20,003 nucleotides of DNA from Bacillota bacterium (GCA_023443925.1 JAEZSL010000096.1:1-20003); one strand, 5' to 3'. Shown: positions 8,638 through 15,906, counted from the stretch's first letter. Made by a program: numbers and translations. Notes: generated by a model from the letters alone, not told the origin.

Positions 8638-8762
8638 CTTGATTTATATATGTGCATAAGTGCAAAGATAGGAGTTAGGTTGAAAAAACAAAAGCAGTTT
8701 TTTTCAACATCCTGATTTGTACGTGCGACCAGTGCGCACAGATGGGAGTTACTATGAAAAAG
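8638..8762 (+). repeat. Duplicated leader and start region before wecB
   Basis: Two imperfect direct copies (8638-8688 and 8711-8762) share the order ctgattt, gtgc...agtgc, GGAGTTA, then a start codon plus a poly-A run. In copy 2 the start is the wecB ATG (8754). In copy 1 it is a TTG at 8680 that opens an 11-codon frame ending at 8715. Each copy also has a small gtgc/gcac or tgca/tgca dyad. Confidence 0.75.
8679..8708 (+). other. AT-rich 10-bp hairpin in the wecB leader
   Basis: GTTGAAAAAA (8679-8688) and TTTTTTCAAC (8699-8708) are perfectly complementary with a 10-nt loop. The left arm includes the TTG of the upstream mini-frame. No T-tract follows, so it is not a classical terminator; its role is unknown. 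Confidence 0.6.
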
Positions 8763-9935
8763 GTTATGCTGGTATTTGGTACCCGCCCGGAGGCAATTAA
8801 AATGTGTCCTCTTGTTAATGAATTAAAGAAAAGACCAGGTGTTACTACCTTGGTATGTGTTACCGGCCAGCACCGGCAGATGTTAGACCAGGTGCTGGAG
8901 GTATTTCGGGTTGTTCCGGATTATGATCTGGCAGTTATGAAAGATAAGCAGACATTATTTGAAGTAACCGTTAACATATTAACCGGTATAAAGGAAGTAT
9001 TGGAGAAAGAAAAACCGGATATTGTTTTGGTCCACGGTGATACTACTACTGCATACGTAGCAGCTTTAGCCTGTTTTTACCTCCAGATTCCCATTGGACA
9101 TGTGGAAGCTGGCTTAAGGACTCATAACCTGTATTCGCCTTATCCAGAAGAATTTAACCGCCAATCCGTTGATATGCTGGCGAAATACCATTTTGCTCCA
9201 ACCCAGGAATCGGCAGATAATCTGATAAAAGAGGGGAAAAATCCGGAATCTGTTTTTATCACCGGTAATACGGCGATTGATGCTTTAAGGACCACCGTGA
9301 GCCAGAATTATAACCATATGTATTTGGACTGGGCGGCGGACAGCCGGCTGATTCTCCTTACCGCGCATCGCAGGGAGAGCCTGGGTGAACCCATGAAGCA
9401 GATGTTTCAGGCAATTAAAAGGATTATAAAAGAGTTCCGGGATGTTAAGGTGATTTATCCCATTCATCTGAATCCGGTCGTAAGAGATACTGCCAGGAAT
9501 GTTTTCGGGGAAGAGGAGAGAATCCGGCTGGTGGAACCTTTGGATGTTCTGGATTTTCATAATTTTCTGGCAAGAGCTCATCTGATCTTAACGGATAGCG
9601 GCGGTATACAGGAGGAAGCACCAAGCCTTGGAAAACCGGTTCTTGTAATGAGAGATACGACGGAACGGCCGGAAGGAATTAAGGCAGGGACTCTAATGCT
9701 GACCGGAACCAATGAGGAAAGAATCTACCATGCCATAAAGGATATTTTGTTAAATAAGGAGCAGTACGATAAGATGAGCAAAGCCAGCAATCCATATGGG
9801 GATGGTTTTGCCAGCAGAAGAATTACAGATATTATTCTGAATAAGCAGGCAGCAGATTCTTTTAGCAGCAGCAACACTCAAATAAAACTGTCGGTGGCTG
9901 AAGCGGGCAGGTTACGCAGTATGAATTCGTTTTAA
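8754..9935 (+). CDS. wecB: UDP-N-acetylglucosamine 2-epimerase (non-hydrolysing)
   Basis: This 393-residue cytosolic enzyme interconverts UDP-GlcNAc and UDP-ManNAc, the entry to ManNAc- or ManNAcA-containing glycans. Family motifs are present in order: FGTRPEAIKM at the N-terminus, TGQH, HGDTTTA, HVEAGLRT, PYPEEFNR, TGNTAIDAL, LLTAHRRE, DSGGIQEEAPSLGKP and RDTTERPE. Length is slightly above the usual ~375 because of a Ser-rich C-terminal extension. A start at 8742 is possible, but GGGAG lies 5 nt before the ATG at 8754, and MKKVM is the normal family start. It lies 177 bp after the SGNH gene, with the duplicated leader between them. The Bacillus/Staphylococcus name is mnaA. Function is very secure; which glycan it feeds is inferred from context. 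Confidence 0.95.
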   Translation: MKKVMLVFGTRPEAIKMCPLVNELKKRPGVTTLVCVTGQHRQMLDQVLEVFRVVPDYDLAVMKDKQTLFEVTVNILTGIKEVLEKEKPDIVLVHGDTTTAYVAALACFYLQIPIGHVEAGLRTHNLYSPYPEEFNRQSVDMLAKYHFAPTQESADNLIKEGKNPESVFITGNTAIDALRTTVSQNYNHMYLDWAADSRLILLTAHRRESLGEPMKQMFQAIKRIIKEFRDVKVIYPIHLNPVVRDTARNVFGEEERIRLVEPLDVLDFHNFLARAHLILTDSGGIQEEAPSLGKPVLVMRDTTERPEGIKAGTLMLTGTNEERIYHAIKDILLNKEQYDKMSKASNPYGDGFASRRITDIILNKQAADSFSSSNTQIKLSVAEAGRLRSMNSF

Positions 9936-10015
9936 GGAAGAATTTATTATTAAAGAAAGGAATGCCGCATACGGGTTCTTTCCTATTATATTCTGTGGCA
10001 ATGCAATGATATTTC

Positions 10016-10456
10016 ATGGATAATAATTTTAAAAGTAAAGCAGAAACGGTCAAGAATAAACTTATCAACCGGGAAACGATAGTTTATCTAATAGCAGGTG
10101 TTCTTACAACACTGGTAAATCTGGTGGTATACGGATTATTGTGTAACGTTTTCGGGATTTTCTACCTTGTAGCCAATGTAATAGCCTGGATTGTTGCCGT
10201 AATTTTTGCGTATATTATTAATGATAAATGGGTTTTCCGTTCGAAATCAGATAATGTAAAAAATGAAATAATAAAAATTCTGAAATTCTTTGCAGCACGA
10301 GCTTTTTCATTGCTGATTGAAGAGGCCGGTCTTTTCCTTTTTGTGAAAGCAGCCGGTTTAAATAATATGGCCGTTAAAGCTTTTTTAGCAGTGATAGTTA
10401 TTGTACTAAATTATTTGTTCAGTAAAATTTTTATTTTTAATGGGAGTAAAAAATAA
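10016..10456 (+). CDS. GtrA-family four-TM membrane protein
   Basis: A basic cytosolic N-terminus precedes four hydrophobic segments (about 21-43, 48-70, 90-112 and 118-140). The family-typical motifs are NDKWVF after TM2 and NYLFSKIFIF in TM4. At 146 residues it has the usual GtrA length. GtrA proteins are proposed to flip undecaprenyl-phosphate-linked sugars for membrane glycosyltransferases, and the GT-C enzyme encoded at 31-3096 would be a natural client. No clear ribosome binding site precedes this ATG, and an in-frame TGA lies only 9 nt upstream (10007). Weak initiation or coupling to upstream translation is possible. The family call is good; substrate is unknown. Confidence 0.87.
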   Translation: MDNNFKSKAETVKNKLINRETIVYLIAGVLTTLVNLVVYGLLCNVFGIFYLVANVIAWIVAVIFAYIINDKWVFRSKSDNVKNEIIKILKFFAARAFSLLIEEAGLFLFVKAAGLNNMAVKAFLAVIVIVLNYLFSKIFIFNGSKK

Positions 10457-10540
10457 AGACTGTTTCATTCCTTTTATTCACCAAAAACCGGTTTTTATCC
10501 GGCTGATAAATCAGATGGTTATTTGGAAAGAAACAGTCTT
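10456..10540. terminator. Large hairpin between convergent genes, bidirectional terminator
   Basis: AAGACTGTTTC (10456-10466) pairs perfectly with GAAACAGTCTT (10530-10540). Beyond a 1x1 mismatch, TTCC/GGAA extends the stem. The arms enclose about 60 nt that can fold further (CCGG/CCGG and CTGAT/ATCAG). On the - strand the stem is followed by TTATTTTTTA, a good terminator tail for the ABC-F gene; the + tail (TTATTT) is weaker. Confidence 0.75.
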
Positions 10541-10555
10541 ATTTGCAGTTATAGA

Positions 10556-12109
10556 TTATATTCTTGTGGACCAGTTTGAACAGTCCCAGACTTTTGTAGC
10601 AAAATCTTCATAAAATTCCGGTTCATGGCAGATTAGTAAGATGCTGCCTTTATATTCCGTAAGAGCCCGCTTAAGTTCGGTTTTGGCATCCACATCCAGA
10701 TGGTTGGTAGGTTCATCTAAGAGGAGCACATTGGTTTCCCGGTTAATAAGCTTGCATAGCCGTACCTTGGCCTGTTCGCCACCGCTTAAAACCCTTACCA
10801 TACTTTCAATATGTTTGGTCGTCAGTCCGCATTTTGCCAGGGCAGACCGTACTTCATACTGGCTTAAGGAAGGGAACTCCCTCCAGATTTCTTCAATACA
10901 GGTGTTATTTTTGGCGCCGGTCATTTCCTGTTCAAAATAGCCCTGATATAAATAATCTCCCAGGGTCACTTTCCCTTCCAGGGGAGGAATAAGGCCGATA
11001 ATACTTCGCAGCAGGGTAGTCTTACCAATTCCGTTTGCACCTTTTAATACTATTTTATCACCGCGTTCCATGGATAAGGTAAGCGGTTTTGATAGGGGCT
11101 CGTCATATCCGATAACCAGATGCTCCGTTTGGAAGATATACCTGCCGGCTGCCCGTGCCTCCTTAAAATAAAACTCTGGCTTGGGTTTTTCTTTTGCCAG
11201 CTCAATTACATCCATTTTATCCAGTTTCTTTTGTCTGGACATTGCCATATTTCTTGTGGATACCCGGGCTTTATTACGGGCAACAAAATCCTGCAGTTCA
11301 TTGATTTCCTGCTGCTGTTTTTTATAGGCAGCTTCCAGCTGTGATTTCTTTACTTCATAAACTTCCAAAAATTTATCATAATTACCGACATAACGGTTTA
11401 ATTCCGCATTTTCCATGTGGTAAACAATATTAATTACGCTGTTAATAAAGGGTATGTCGTGGGAGATTAATATGAATGCATTCTCATAATCCTGTAAGTA
11501 ACGCTTCAGCCATTCAATATGCACCGTATCCAGATAGTTGGTAGGCTCATCTAACAGCAGAATATCCGGTTTTTCCAACAGTAATTTGCCCAGGAGTACC
11601 TTTGTGCGCTGTCCGCCGCTAAGTTCAGTTACATCCTGGTCAAGACCGATGGCATCAAGTCCGAGAGCACGGCCGATTTCTTCTACTTTTGCATCAATGA
11701 TATAAAAATTATTACTGTCCAGAGTATCCTGAATGGTTCCAAATTCCTCCATGATGGTTATAAGCATGTCCGGTTCCGCATCCGCCATCTGATTACATAG
11801 TGAATTCATTTTTGTTTCCAGATCATATAAATAGGAAAAGGCAGATTTTAATACTTCACGGATTGACATACCTTTTTCCAACACAGAGTGCTGGTCCAAA
11901 TAACCGACGCGTACATTTTTTGCCCATTCAATTTTACCTTCGTCAGGCATTAATTTATCGGTCACAATATTTAAGAAAGTGGATTTTCCTTCCCCGTTGG
12001 CACCAACCAGTCCGATATGTTCTCCTTTTAAAAGACGGAAAGATACATTATTAAAAATTGCCCTGTCTCCAAAACCATGAGTGAGATTAGTTACATTTAA
12101 GATGCTCAT
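10556..12109 (-). CDS. ABC-F family ATPase (ribosome-associated type)
   Basis: The 517-residue protein has two nucleotide-binding domains and no membrane segment, the ABC-F layout. Domain 1 has Walker A GANGEGKS (36-43), LSGGQ (163-167) and Walker B LLLDEPTNYLD (Glu188). Domain 2 has GANGIGKTT, LSGGEQ (441-446) and LLLDEPTNHLD (Glu466). A charged helical linker (about 245-315) corresponds to the P-site tRNA interaction motif region. ABC-F proteins act on stalled or antibiotic-bound ribosomes; some give resistance, others are housekeeping (YbiT/EttA/Uup-like). Sequence alone does not show which applies here. The start has AAGGAG 5 nt upstream and a short ~45-nt leader from a good promoter. It is convergent with the polysaccharide locus, so it is a separate unit. 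Confidence 0.93.
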   Translation of the reverse strand: MSILNVTNLTHGFGDRAIFNNVSFRLLKGEHIGLVGANGEGKSTFLNIVTDKLMPDEGKIEWAKNVRVGYLDQHSVLEKGMSIREVLKSAFSYLYDLETKMNSLCNQMADAEPDMLITIMEEFGTIQDTLDSNNFYIIDAKVEEIGRALGLDAIGLDQDVTELSGGQRTKVLLGKLLLEKPDILLLDEPTNYLDTVHIEWLKRYLQDYENAFILISHDIPFINSVINIVYHMENAELNRYVGNYDKFLEVYEVKKSQLEAAYKKQQQEINELQDFVARNKARVSTRNMAMSRQKKLDKMDVIELAKEKPKPEFYFKEARAAGRYIFQTEHLVIGYDEPLSKPLTLSMERGDKIVLKGANGIGKTTLLRSIIGLIPPLEGKVTLGDYLYQGYFEQEMTGAKNNTCIEEIWREFPSLSQYEVRSALAKCGLTTKHIESMVRVLSGGEQAKVRLCKLINRETNVLLLDEPTNHLDVDAKTELKRALTEYKGSILLICHEPEFYEDFATKVWDCSNWSTRI

Positions 12110-12159
12110 ACATGCTCCTTGCTTGAATTATTATGCGTAACTTAAGGGTTACCTTATAG

Positions 12160-12187
12160 ATTATACATAATTTTTATATAAATTCAA
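12160..12187 (-). promoter_or_regulatory. Sigma-A-like promoter of the ABC-F gene
   Basis: Read on the - strand, TTGAAT (12187-12182) and TATAAT (12165-12160) are separated by 16 bp. The predicted transcript starts about 45 nt before the ABC-F start codon, leaving no room for a long attenuator leader. Confidence 0.7.
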
Positions 12188-12445
12188 GTGAAAAATTTTA
12201 TGAAATAGTTACAAAATAAAATAAAGGGAACTTAAGATATTAAGGCGCTGTATTTACTTCTTCAAAAATTTTCACAGAAGGAACTTTTGCTGTGTTGCAG
12301 ATCCCATGACCGTTTTATTTGATGGGCAGTGGGATCAAATATTGTGGTCCGGAAAATAAGGCAGGGCATTTTATTTCTATTAAATAGCCGGGAATTAACA
12401 TAGTCAGATCAGATAACCAGGCAGGTGTTAATAATTCAACCCTTT
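12188..12445. other. Noncoding gap between hydrolase and ABC-F genes
   Basis: No gene is supported. An inverted repeat GATCCCA/TGGGATC (12300-12306 and 12330-12336) has a 23-nt spacer; CCCAT/ATGGG offers an alternative pairing inside it. It lies about 110 nt after the hydrolase stop but lacks a T-tract. A GTGAAAA/TTTTCAC pair (12188 and 12269) is widely spaced. Where the hydrolase transcript ends is unclear. Confidence 0.5.
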
Positions 12446-13270
12446 TCAGCAGTAGGCATTTTCAATAAACTGTCTTAATTCCAGGTTAAATTTACTCTGC
12501 TGTTCATAAAACAGAGCGTGGCCGCTGTTTGTAAATGGCACCAGCCTGGAATTCGGGATTAGTTGGTTCTGCGCTTCTCCTAACGGAAAATAGCATACTT
12601 TATCGTGAATTCCATGAAGTATCAGTGTAGGTACCGTTATTTTTCCTAGATCATAAAACAGCTCTTCTTCACCCAGCCAGGTCTTGGCGATTTTGGCAGT
12701 ACCCCAGGAGGAAGCCATTAACCCTAATTGGAATAGCCAGTCTTGCATAGGGTCCCCTACTTTTTTATAGAAAAAGAGATCTCCGAAATCACGAAGCATT
12801 TTAGGGCGGTCATGATAAGTGCCGCGGATAATATCCACTACAGCTTCTGTTGTCTGACCATATGGAAAGTAAGGCCTCATTATCAGACTGGGTGCGGCGG
12901 CCGCGCAGAGAACAAGCTTTGATACCCCGTATTGCCGGTGCCTGGCCATATATCTCACCGCAATGGCACCGCCGGTAGAATGTCCCAGCAGCGTTACATC
13001 TCTTAATCCCAAGGTTTCAATTACACATCTGACATCATCGGAGAGCCGGTTATAATCATACCCCCAAAAGGGTTTGTCGGATAATCCAAAGCCCCTCTGA
13101 TCCAGACCGATACAGCGGTATCCCAGTTCAGGAAGTTGATTAAACTGGTATTCAAATAAATCGTGGCTGCCGGGCCAGCCGTGTAAAAACACAATTGTTC
13201 TTTTTCCGCAGGGGTTTAAATCCTCGCAGTAAATATTTACATCAGGTTCCACGTTTACATAGTATCCCAA
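12446..13270 (-). CDS. Alpha/beta-hydrolase fold protein
   Basis: This is a cytosolic single-domain alpha/beta hydrolase of 274 residues, normal for the haloperoxidase/epoxide-hydrolase-like group. Visible landmarks are the oxyanion HGWPG motif (30-34), the DQRGFGLSDKP segment, the nucleophile elbow GHSTGG (Ser98), a catalytic Asp in HGIHDKV (Asp223) and the catalytic His in NSGHALF (His251). The complete triad implies an active ester or related hydrolase; the substrate cannot be predicted. The start is TTG, fixed by GGAGG 7 nt upstream. The SD lies in a small AATAC/GTATT hairpin loop. It is probably monocistronic; no neighbour shares its pathway. Confidence 0.9.
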   Translation of the reverse strand: MGYYVNVEPDVNIYCEDLNPCGKRTIVFLHGWPGSHDLFEYQFNQLPELGYRCIGLDQRGFGLSDKPFWGYDYNRLSDDVRCVIETLGLRDVTLLGHSTGGAIAVRYMARHRQYGVSKLVLCAAAAPSLIMRPYFPYGQTTEAVVDIIRGTYHDRPKMLRDFGDLFFYKKVGDPMQDWLFQLGLMASSWGTAKIAKTWLGEEELFYDLGKITVPTLILHGIHDKVCYFPLGEAQNQLIPNSRLVPFTNSGHALFYEQQSKFNLELRQFIENAYC

Positions 13271-13493
13271 GAGAATACCTCCAAGTATTACTTATATCTA
13301 TTAGTTTATTCCGTGACATGAAATGTGTTATATATTTTACAGCCGGTTTATCCCCTTGCTTGTATAAACTTTTCATAAAATTAACATAGGTATAACAGTT
13401 TTGCGATAAAGTAGATTTCTGCCGGTACAGTCACGTGCCGCCTTGTTGCAGGTAGTATGGAAAGCAGCGGAGGATTATTTTAGATATTCACGG
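13271..13493. other. AT-rich noncoding gap upstream of the hydrolase
   Basis: This stretch holds the hydrolase ribosome binding site (ACCTCC on the + strand near 13277) and presumably its promoter, though no strong -35/-10 pair was found. The rest of the intergenic region up to 13751 contains the 24-bp array and the HD-gene promoter listed separately. No gene is supported. Confidence 0.5.
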
Positions 13494-13604
13494 TACATAA
13501 TAATAAAATCAAATACTTACATGATAATAAAATCAAATACCTACATAATAATAAAATCCAAATACTTACATGATAATAAGATGAAAATGTACATAGTAAT
13601 AATG
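13494..13604. repeat. 24-bp tandem repeat array, about 4.6 copies
   Basis: The consensus is TACATRATAATAAAATCAAA followed by TACY. Copies lie at 13494-13517, 13518-13541, 13542-13566 (25 bp), 13567-13589 (23 bp, diverged) and 13590-13604 (partial). The extreme AT content and A-tract phasing near two helical turns suggest curved DNA or multiple protein sites. It ends 9 bp before the -35 box of the downstream promoter. Confidence 0.9.
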
Positions 13605-13612
13605 CAAACTTA

Positions 13613-13641
13613 TTGTTATTCCATATGGTTGGGTGTATAAT
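13613..13641 (+). promoter_or_regulatory. Sigma-A-like promoter of the HD/CYTH genes
   Basis: TTGTTA (13613-13618) and TATAAT (13636-13641) have the ideal 17-bp spacer. The promoter gives a leader of about 100 nt before the HD-domain gene, which includes GC-rich short dyads around 13686-13722. Confidence 0.75.
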
Positions 13642-13751
13642 AGGAAATTATAAATTTTGGCAATTTTAAATTATATAGGAATAGCCCCGGGATTACACCG
13701 AGCCGGCAGAAAGTATACCGGTAAGATAAACAGATAAAAGGAGCTTAATAC

Positions 13752-14411
13752 ATGATAACGTTTAAGGAAATTAAAAAGAATCAGCATATAAAAACTTATA
13801 TACAAAAAGCAGATGAGTCTTTAATGGCATTAGGATATACGGAACATAGTTTTGCCCATGTCGGAATAGTAGCAGAGGTAGCCAGGTATATTTTATCTAC
13901 CATGGGATATCCGGAGAGAACCATAGAACTGGCACAGATAGCCGGCTATATGCATGATATAGGGAATGTAATAAACCGGGTGGACCATGCACAAAGCGGG
14001 GCAGTTATGGCTTTTCGTATCTTAGACAGGATTGGCGTGGACCCGGAGGAGATAGCTACCATAATCTCAGCTATCGGTAATCACGACGAAAGTACGGCTG
14101 TACCGGTGAATGAAGTTGCGGCAGCTTTGATTTTGGCAGATAAAACAGATGTAAGGTTTACCAGGGTCAGAAACCGGGATCTGGCAAGTTTTGATATTCA
14201 TGACAGGGTCAATTATGCGGTAAAGGAATCTAAAACCGTAATCAATGAAGAGAAAACCAAAATCAGTCTTAACCTTACTATTGATACGGAATTTTCATCT
14301 GTTATGGATTATTTTGAGATATTTCTGGAACGTATGATTCTATGTAAAAAAGCTGCCGACAAATTAAATCTAAGATTCCAGCTTGTAATAAACGGTCAGA
14401 AAGTCCTGTAA
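13752..14411 (+). CDS. HD-domain metal-dependent phosphohydrolase
   Basis: The 219-residue soluble protein has the HD superfamily metal-binding pattern: His36 (in EHSFAH), the His68-Asp69 doublet in GYMHDIGN, His79, His111 (in GNHDES) and Asp130 (in LADKTD). Such enzymes cleave phosphate esters of nucleotides or signalling nucleotides; the substrate here is not predictable. The ~85 residues after the HD core are unassigned. AAAGGAG lies 8 nt before the ATG, downstream of a clear promoter. The CYTH gene follows after 86 bp on the same strand with no terminator between, so the two are likely co-transcribed and may act on related phosphorylated substrates. Confidence 0.88.
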   Translation: MITFKEIKKNQHIKTYIQKADESLMALGYTEHSFAHVGIVAEVARYILSTMGYPERTIELAQIAGYMHDIGNVINRVDHAQSGAVMAFRILDRIGVDPEEIATIISAIGNHDESTAVPVNEVAAALILADKTDVRFTRVRNRDLASFDIHDRVNYAVKESKTVINEEKTKISLNLTIDTEFSSVMDYFEIFLERMILCKKAADKLNLRFQLVINGQKVL

Positions 14412-14497
14412 GTTCTAGAGATTTACAAAAAGGAAAGGATTATCAGAACGCAAAGCAAGCATTAAATAATTGAATGAAATAAAGTTGGAGGCTGTAA

Positions 14498-14986
14498 ATG
14501 GAGATTGAAAGAAAATTCCTAATTGTAAGAATACCGGAGCATCTGGAGCAATATGAAAAATTAGAAATTGAACAGGGGTATCTGTGTTCCGATCCGGTGG
14601 TGCGGATACGAAGAAGTAATGAAACGTATTATATGACATATAAATCCCGGATAAATATGAAAGATAATCCGGAGGACATAGCCTTAACCTGTGAAGAGGT
14701 CGAACTGCCCTTGACGAAAGAGGCCTATCAACATCTGCGGAATAAAACCGATTATCATCTTGTAACCAAGACCAGGTATCTTATTCCCATAGCAGGTAAC
14801 TATACGGTGGAGCTGGATGTGTTTCACGGATGTCTGGAAGGGTTGGTTTTTGCCGAAGTAGAATTTCAGGATACGAAGGAGGCAGCTTTATTTGTGCCGC
14901 CCGACTGGTTCGGCAAGGATGTTTCCTTTGACAAACGGTATAAGAATAATTCTCTGGCTACAATTGAAAGCCTGGAGGAATTTTAA
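14498..14986 (+). CDS. CYTH-domain protein (triphosphate tunnel enzyme)
   Basis: The N-terminal ExExK signature (Glu2, Glu4, Lys6) is intact. The tunnel residues expected of the CYTH fold follow: Arg36/Arg38 in VVRIRR, Lys49 in TYKSR, the acidic strand CEEVELP (Glu67-Glu70), Lys91/Arg93 in TKTRY, VELDVF (Glu105, Asp107), AEVEF (Glu120, Glu122) and a late basic pair in DKRYKNN. At 162 residues it is a minimal CYTH protein. Known members hydrolyse inorganic triphosphate or ATP, or cyclise ATP. Bacterial stand-alone forms are mostly triphosphatases, so that activity is favoured. GGAGG lies 8 nt upstream of the ATG. Pairing with the preceding HD phosphohydrolase suggests a phosphate or nucleotide metabolism role. 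Confidence 0.92.
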   Translation: MEIERKFLIVRIPEHLEQYEKLEIEQGYLCSDPVVRIRRSNETYYMTYKSRINMKDNPEDIALTCEEVELPLTKEAYQHLRNKTDYHLVTKTRYLIPIAGNYTVELDVFHGCLEGLVFAEVEFQDTKEAALFVPPDWFGKDVSFDKRYKNNSLATIESLEEF

Positions 14987-15003
14987 CAGTGAACAAACGA
15001 AAA

Positions 15004-15046
15004 CCAGGAATTCCAATATGACGGATATTTGGTTTGGAATTCCTGG
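15004..15046. terminator. 13-bp hairpin terminator between convergent genes
   Basis: CCAGGAATTCCAA (15004-15016) and TTGGAATTCCTGG (15034-15046) are perfectly complementary with a 17-nt loop. Moderately T-rich tails follow on both strands (CTGTTGTTTC on +, TTTCGTTTGTTC on -). It fits termination of the HD/CYTH transcript and perhaps of the convergent cysteine-rich gene. Confidence 0.75.
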
Positions 15047-15147
15047 CTGTTGTTTCTAGGCGGCTCAATTTCTTACTCTTTTGCCGTCAAGTGGTAGTAT
15101 AACAATAGTATAATAATCCCTAATTAATTTCTGCCAATAAGAATTTA

Positions 15148-15360
15148 TTACTTCATTTGACGGAAGAAATCCTCTTTGGAATCACATATGGTCATAGTTC
15201 CGTCAATGCGTCCAAAAAACTTATCTCTTAACTCAGGGTACTTTTTTTTACATCTGCTTACACAGCCAAATTCCAATTTACAATTACCCTCTTTTGCGTA
15301 TCCTTTAATTTCATCCTTGTTGAAATTAGAACAGTGTTTACAAACCTTTACCTTTTTCAT
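15148..15360 (-). CDS. Small cysteine-rich protein, possibly DUF1450/YuzB-like
   Basis: This 70-residue protein has six cysteines, in CKHC, GNC, GCVSRC and TICDS contexts, and many lysines. The order Cys, then GCxxxC, then a conserved Gly-containing strand recalls thioredoxin-like ferredoxin-type small proteins and the DUF1450 (YuzB) family; this is a resemblance only. It could bind metal or an iron-sulfur cluster. The frame opens at a TTG (15366), but AAGGTG lies 7 nt before the ATG at 15360, which begins MKKVKVC. It follows the flavoprotein gene after 37 bp, so it is probably in one operon with it, and a redox link is plausible. Confidence 0.75.
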   Translation of the reverse strand: MKKVKVCKHCSNFNKDEIKGYAKEGNCKLEFGCVSRCKKKYPELRDKFFGRIDGTMTICDSKEDFFRQMK

Positions 15361-15397
15361 AGTCAATCACCTTATCCTTTACGTGTATTTAACGCAC

Positions 15398-15826
15398 CTA
15401 GAATGTAACCGTCCCTGTCTGCATTGGCCCTAACACAACAATTGCTTCTTTAACATGAATTTCATACACATCTAAAAACTTGCCTGCCATTTCCAAGGTT
15501 TTTTCAAATCCCGGAATTTGTTCTATAAACATATCACTTAAGTCATTAATGGTAAAGTCGCTCTTTTCAACGGTGGCTTTTTGACTACGCACATGAATAT
15601 GTCCATCCTCAGGTACAGGAATCGTTGTAAAAGCAACCTCGTTATTTTTTGCAAATTCTGTCACCTTTGGCATATTTCTGTTAGTAGAAAAGTAAATGAC
15701 GTTGGGTCTGGCTGAATCAAAGCAACATGACACACACCGGACATTTGCCTTGTTGTCAACCGATGTTGCTAACGAGACAGCAAATGCTTTATTAACAATC
15801 TCCTGATATTTTTCAGTATAATTCAT
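15398..15826 (-). CDS. Pyridoxamine 5'-phosphate oxidase-like FMN-binding protein
   Basis: The 142-residue protein has the split-barrel flavin-binding pattern: an early strand AVSLATSVDNKANVR, then VIYFSTNRNMPKVTEFAKNN (the FMN-phosphate region) and VAFTTIP. Small PPOX-class proteins of this length bind FMN, F420 or haem and often reduce or detoxify small molecules; they are not usually true PNPOx enzymes. No substrate can be read from the sequence. GGAGG lies 9 nt before the ATG. It is transcribed divergently from the WYL regulator at 15949, the usual layout of a regulator beside its target. The cysteine-rich gene follows in the same direction. Confidence 0.87.
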   Translation of the reverse strand: MNYTEKYQEIVNKAFAVSLATSVDNKANVRCVSCCFDSARPNVIYFSTNRNMPKVTEFAKNNEVAFTTIPVPEDGHIHVRSQKATVEKSDFTINDLSDMFIEQIPGFEKTLEMAGKFLDVYEIHVKEAIVVLGPMQTGTVTF

Positions 15827-15877
15827 ACTGTTCTACCTCCTATCTGTTTGTTATGCTACTATATTAACATGGAAACC

Positions 15878-15906
15878 TTGACAGCATTATGTCAGTGTTC
15901 TAAAAT
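15878..15906 (+). promoter_or_regulatory. Promoter of the WYL regulator with overlapping inverted repeat
   Basis: A perfect TTGACA (15878-15883), a 17-bp spacer and TAAAAT (15901-15906) give a strong sigma-A promoter about 43 bp before the regulator start. TGACA-gcatta-TGTCA (15879-15894) is a perfect 5-bp dyad overlapping the -35 box. It sits in the divergent intergenic region, so it could be the regulator's own operator. Confidence 0.75.

Noticed and set aside
12110..12165. An antibiotic-responsive attenuator leader before the ABC-F gene
   Set aside because: The predicted leader is only about 45 nt and holds one weak GTAAC/GTTAC dyad, with no leader peptide or terminator.
12300..12336. GATCCCA/TGGGATC inverted repeat as terminator of the hydrolase gene
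   Set aside because: The stem is only 7 bp with a 23-nt spacer and no T-tract follows on either strand.
13494..13604. The 24-bp array as a CRISPR array
   Set aside because: Copies are directly adjacent with no spacers, and no cas genes are present.
13443..13640. A 65-codon frame running through the 24-bp array, giving an octapeptide repeat
   Set aside because: It starts at TTG with no ribosome binding site and its repeat simply reflects a unit length divisible by three. It also overlaps the promoter of the next gene.
15090..15125. TATAAT-like boxes on the + strand
   Set aside because: No good -35 box is paired with them and no + strand gene begins nearby; AT-rich chance matches are likely.
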